Below, one piece after another: positions 13,034 through 14,172 of a stretch of 14,172 nt of DNA. This DNA is from CAIVAT01 sp037128705. GTDB taxonomy: Bacteria; Bacteroidota; Bacteroidia; Bacteroidales; FEN-979. A program made the position numbers and the translations under genes. The stretch is from positions 1-14,172 of the forward strand of contig JBAXVX010000053.1 in the NCBI GenBank assembly GCA_037128705.1, read 5' to 3'. Positions within the stretch are counted from its first letter, which is position 1, and the number at the start of each line of letters is the position of its first letter. The notes beneath the pieces are model-generated. The model saw only the letters and a program-made list of their open reading frames with translations, ran no database searches and had not been told where the DNA came from.

Positions 13034-14092
13034 ATGTTAAATCTATTCAAGGAATATTCCCTAAAAGGAAAGATCGTAAAAAACCGGATTGTTTTCCCAC
13101 CGGTGGCTTGTTTTCATTATGCCGGCGATGATGGCCTCGTAACCGACCGCAACCTGACACACTACCGGCAAATTGCAGAGGGCGGCCCCGGCATCGTCAT
13201 CACTGAGGCAACCGCAGTTCGCAAAGATGGGCGGCTGGCCCCTTTCCAGCTTGGCATCTGGTCGGATGACCATATTCCCGGCATGCAGAAAATCACCTCC
13301 TTAGTCAAATCAACAGGTGCCCTGTCGCTGTTGCAGATTCATCATGCCGGACTTTTAACCCCGGAGACTGCTGCAGATAAGGCCAAGGGTCCTTCAACGG
13401 ATGAAAACAATCCCAGGTCGCAGGCCCTGACGACGGATGAAATCGTTGAGATTGGCAAGGCATTCATCGATGGCGCCTTCAGGGCGCAGCAAGCCGGGTA
13501 TGACGGGATTGAACTCCATGGCGCTCACGGCTATCTTTTGAGCCAGTTTGCCTCCTCCTACTTCAACAAACGGGAGGATGATTTTGGAGGCAGCCTTGAA
13601 AAAAACATGAAACTGGCCACAGATATCATCCGCGGGATCAGGAAAAAATGCGGAGATGACTTTATCATCGGCTACCGGCTTGGTGCAAATGCCCCGCTGC
13701 TCGAGGATGGAATCGCCATTGCCAGACTTCTTGAAAAGACAGGGATTGACCTGTTGCATGTATCACACGGGGGCAGCTTATTGAATTTGCCCCGAACACC
13801 AAAAGATTTCGACTACAACTGGATCGTTTACAGCGGGACGGTAATCAAGAGCCAGGTTGGGATCCCGGTGGTCGTGGTAAACGAGATCAAAACAGCGGAA
13901 CGGGCCGACTGGCTTATCGGAAATGGAATGACCGATTTCGTTGCACTGGGCAGGCCGCAGCTTGCCGATCCGGCCTGGGTGAATCATGTGAAGAACCATG
14001 AAAAAATAAATATCTGCCTGAGTTGCAAGCCGAGGTGCAGATGGTTTGAAGAGAGCTCTCTTTGCCCGGCTAGAAAAAAATTGAACGCATAA
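13034..14092 (+). CDS. NADH:flavin oxidoreductase/Old Yellow Enzyme family protein with a four-Cys cluster motif
   Basis: The 352-residue product is a TIM-barrel FMN enzyme of the Old Yellow Enzyme family, which reduces activated double bonds or related substrates. The barrel shows the N-terminal KNRIVFPP strand, the QIHHAG active-site segment (101-106), and the signature GYDGIELHGAHGYLLSQF region (156 on) followed by NKREDDFGGS. The FMN-phosphate segment is DFVALGRPQLADP (301-313). The C-terminus has Cys328-x2-Cys331-x3-Cys335-x8-Cys344, similar to the 4Fe-4S motif of 2,4-dienoyl-CoA reductase and trimethylamine dehydrogenase, which normally has a longer last spacing. The protein ends there, without their second FAD/NAD-binding half, so electrons must come from a separate partner. 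The open frame extends upstream to 12776, but that part is antisense to the AddB-like gene and unlike the family; the ATG at 13034 begins exactly where homology does (MLNLFKEYSLKGK). It is divergent from the AddB-like gene and flanked by heptamer repeats. Confidence 0.87.
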   Translation: MLNLFKEYSLKGKIVKNRIVFPPVACFHYAGDDGLVTDRNLTHYRQIAEGGPGIVITEATAVRKDGRLAPFQLGIWSDDHIPGMQKITSLVKSTGALSLLQIHHAGLLTPETAADKAKGPSTDENNPRSQALTTDEIVEIGKAFIDGAFRAQQAGYDGIELHGAHGYLLSQFASSYFNKREDDFGGSLEKNMKLATDIIRGIRKKCGDDFIIGYRLGANAPLLEDGIAIARLLEKTGIDLLHVSHGGSLLNLPRTPKDFDYNWIVYSGTVIKSQVGIPVVVVNEIKTAERADWLIGNGMTDFVALGRPQLADPAWVNHVKNHEKINICLSCKPRCRWFEESSLCPARKKLNA

Positions 14093-14117
14093 CCAAAACT
14101 CGAAACGCCAAAGCTCT

Positions 14118-14172
14118 ATTCGTCATTCGTCATTCGTCATTCGTCATTCGTCATTCGTCATTCGTCATTCGT
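14118..14172. repeat. Perfect ATTCGTC heptamer tandem array, cut by the window edge
   Basis: ATTCGTC repeats seven times without error plus six further bases to the last base of the window (55 bases), starting 26 bases after the oxidoreductase stop codon. Because seven is not a multiple of three and no frame is open across it with a start, it is taken as non-coding. Full length is unknown because the array continues beyond the window. Confidence 0.95.

Noticed and set aside
14118..14172. CRISPR array
   Set aside because: Seven-base head-to-tail repeats without spacers are a simple tandem repeat, not CRISPR, and no cas gene is nearby.

Overview
The window looks like chromosomal DNA from a Bacteroidota bacterium, probably an anaerobic or microaerophilic environmental lineage. 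The evidence is a short (287 aa) Bacteroidota-type primary sigma factor, several upstream regions with the Bacteroidota -7 hexamer-like TAnnTTTG and little Shine-Dalgarno signal, a Bacteroidota-style AddB-like nuclease, an HmuY-like secreted protein, and many Fe-S and redox proteins. I see no tRNA, rRNA, CRISPR array, insertion sequence or phage gene.

Layout. 1-1200: a shortened HmuY-like exported protein and an orphan single-pass membrane protein, both on the minus strand. 1343-3642: a two-gene minus-strand operon in which an HtrA/Deg periplasmic protease is followed by the RpoD sigma factor with an ATGA start/stop overlap. 3643-3877: a divergent control region with helically spaced GTTAA repeats. 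3878-4987: a probably exported endonuclease/exonuclease/phosphatase-family protein on the plus strand. 5029-10034: an AmmeMemoRadiSam locus. On the minus strand it has a 14-segment membrane protein carrying a degenerate spermidine-synthase-like domain, followed by the radical SAM enzyme, which has a twin-arginine-like leader. Divergently, on the plus strand, is a single polypeptide fusing the MEMO1-like (system protein B) and AMMECR1 (system protein A) domains behind an export or lipoprotein signal. 10015-12957: an AddB-like PD-(D/E)XK nuclease on the minus strand. 13034-14092: an Old Yellow Enzyme-family oxidoreductase with a C-terminal four-cysteine cluster motif, flanked on both sides by ATTCGTC-type heptamer repeats; the right-hand array runs off the window.

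The most interesting region is 5029-10034. All conserved metal-ligand and cluster residues of the MEMO, AMMECR1 and radical SAM components are present. The targeting signals (Tat-like leader, Sec/lipoprotein leader, and a positive-inside topology that puts the SAM-fold domain outside) all point to the same extracytoplasmic side of the inner membrane. The spermidine-synthase-like domain has lost both active-site aspartates of the D-x-x-D-P motif, so it is unlikely to make spermidine. I infer a four-domain envelope-associated version of the uncharacterised AmmeMemoRadiSam system, transcribed from two back-to-back promoters in a 42-bp gap. The reaction is unknown and I do not assign one.
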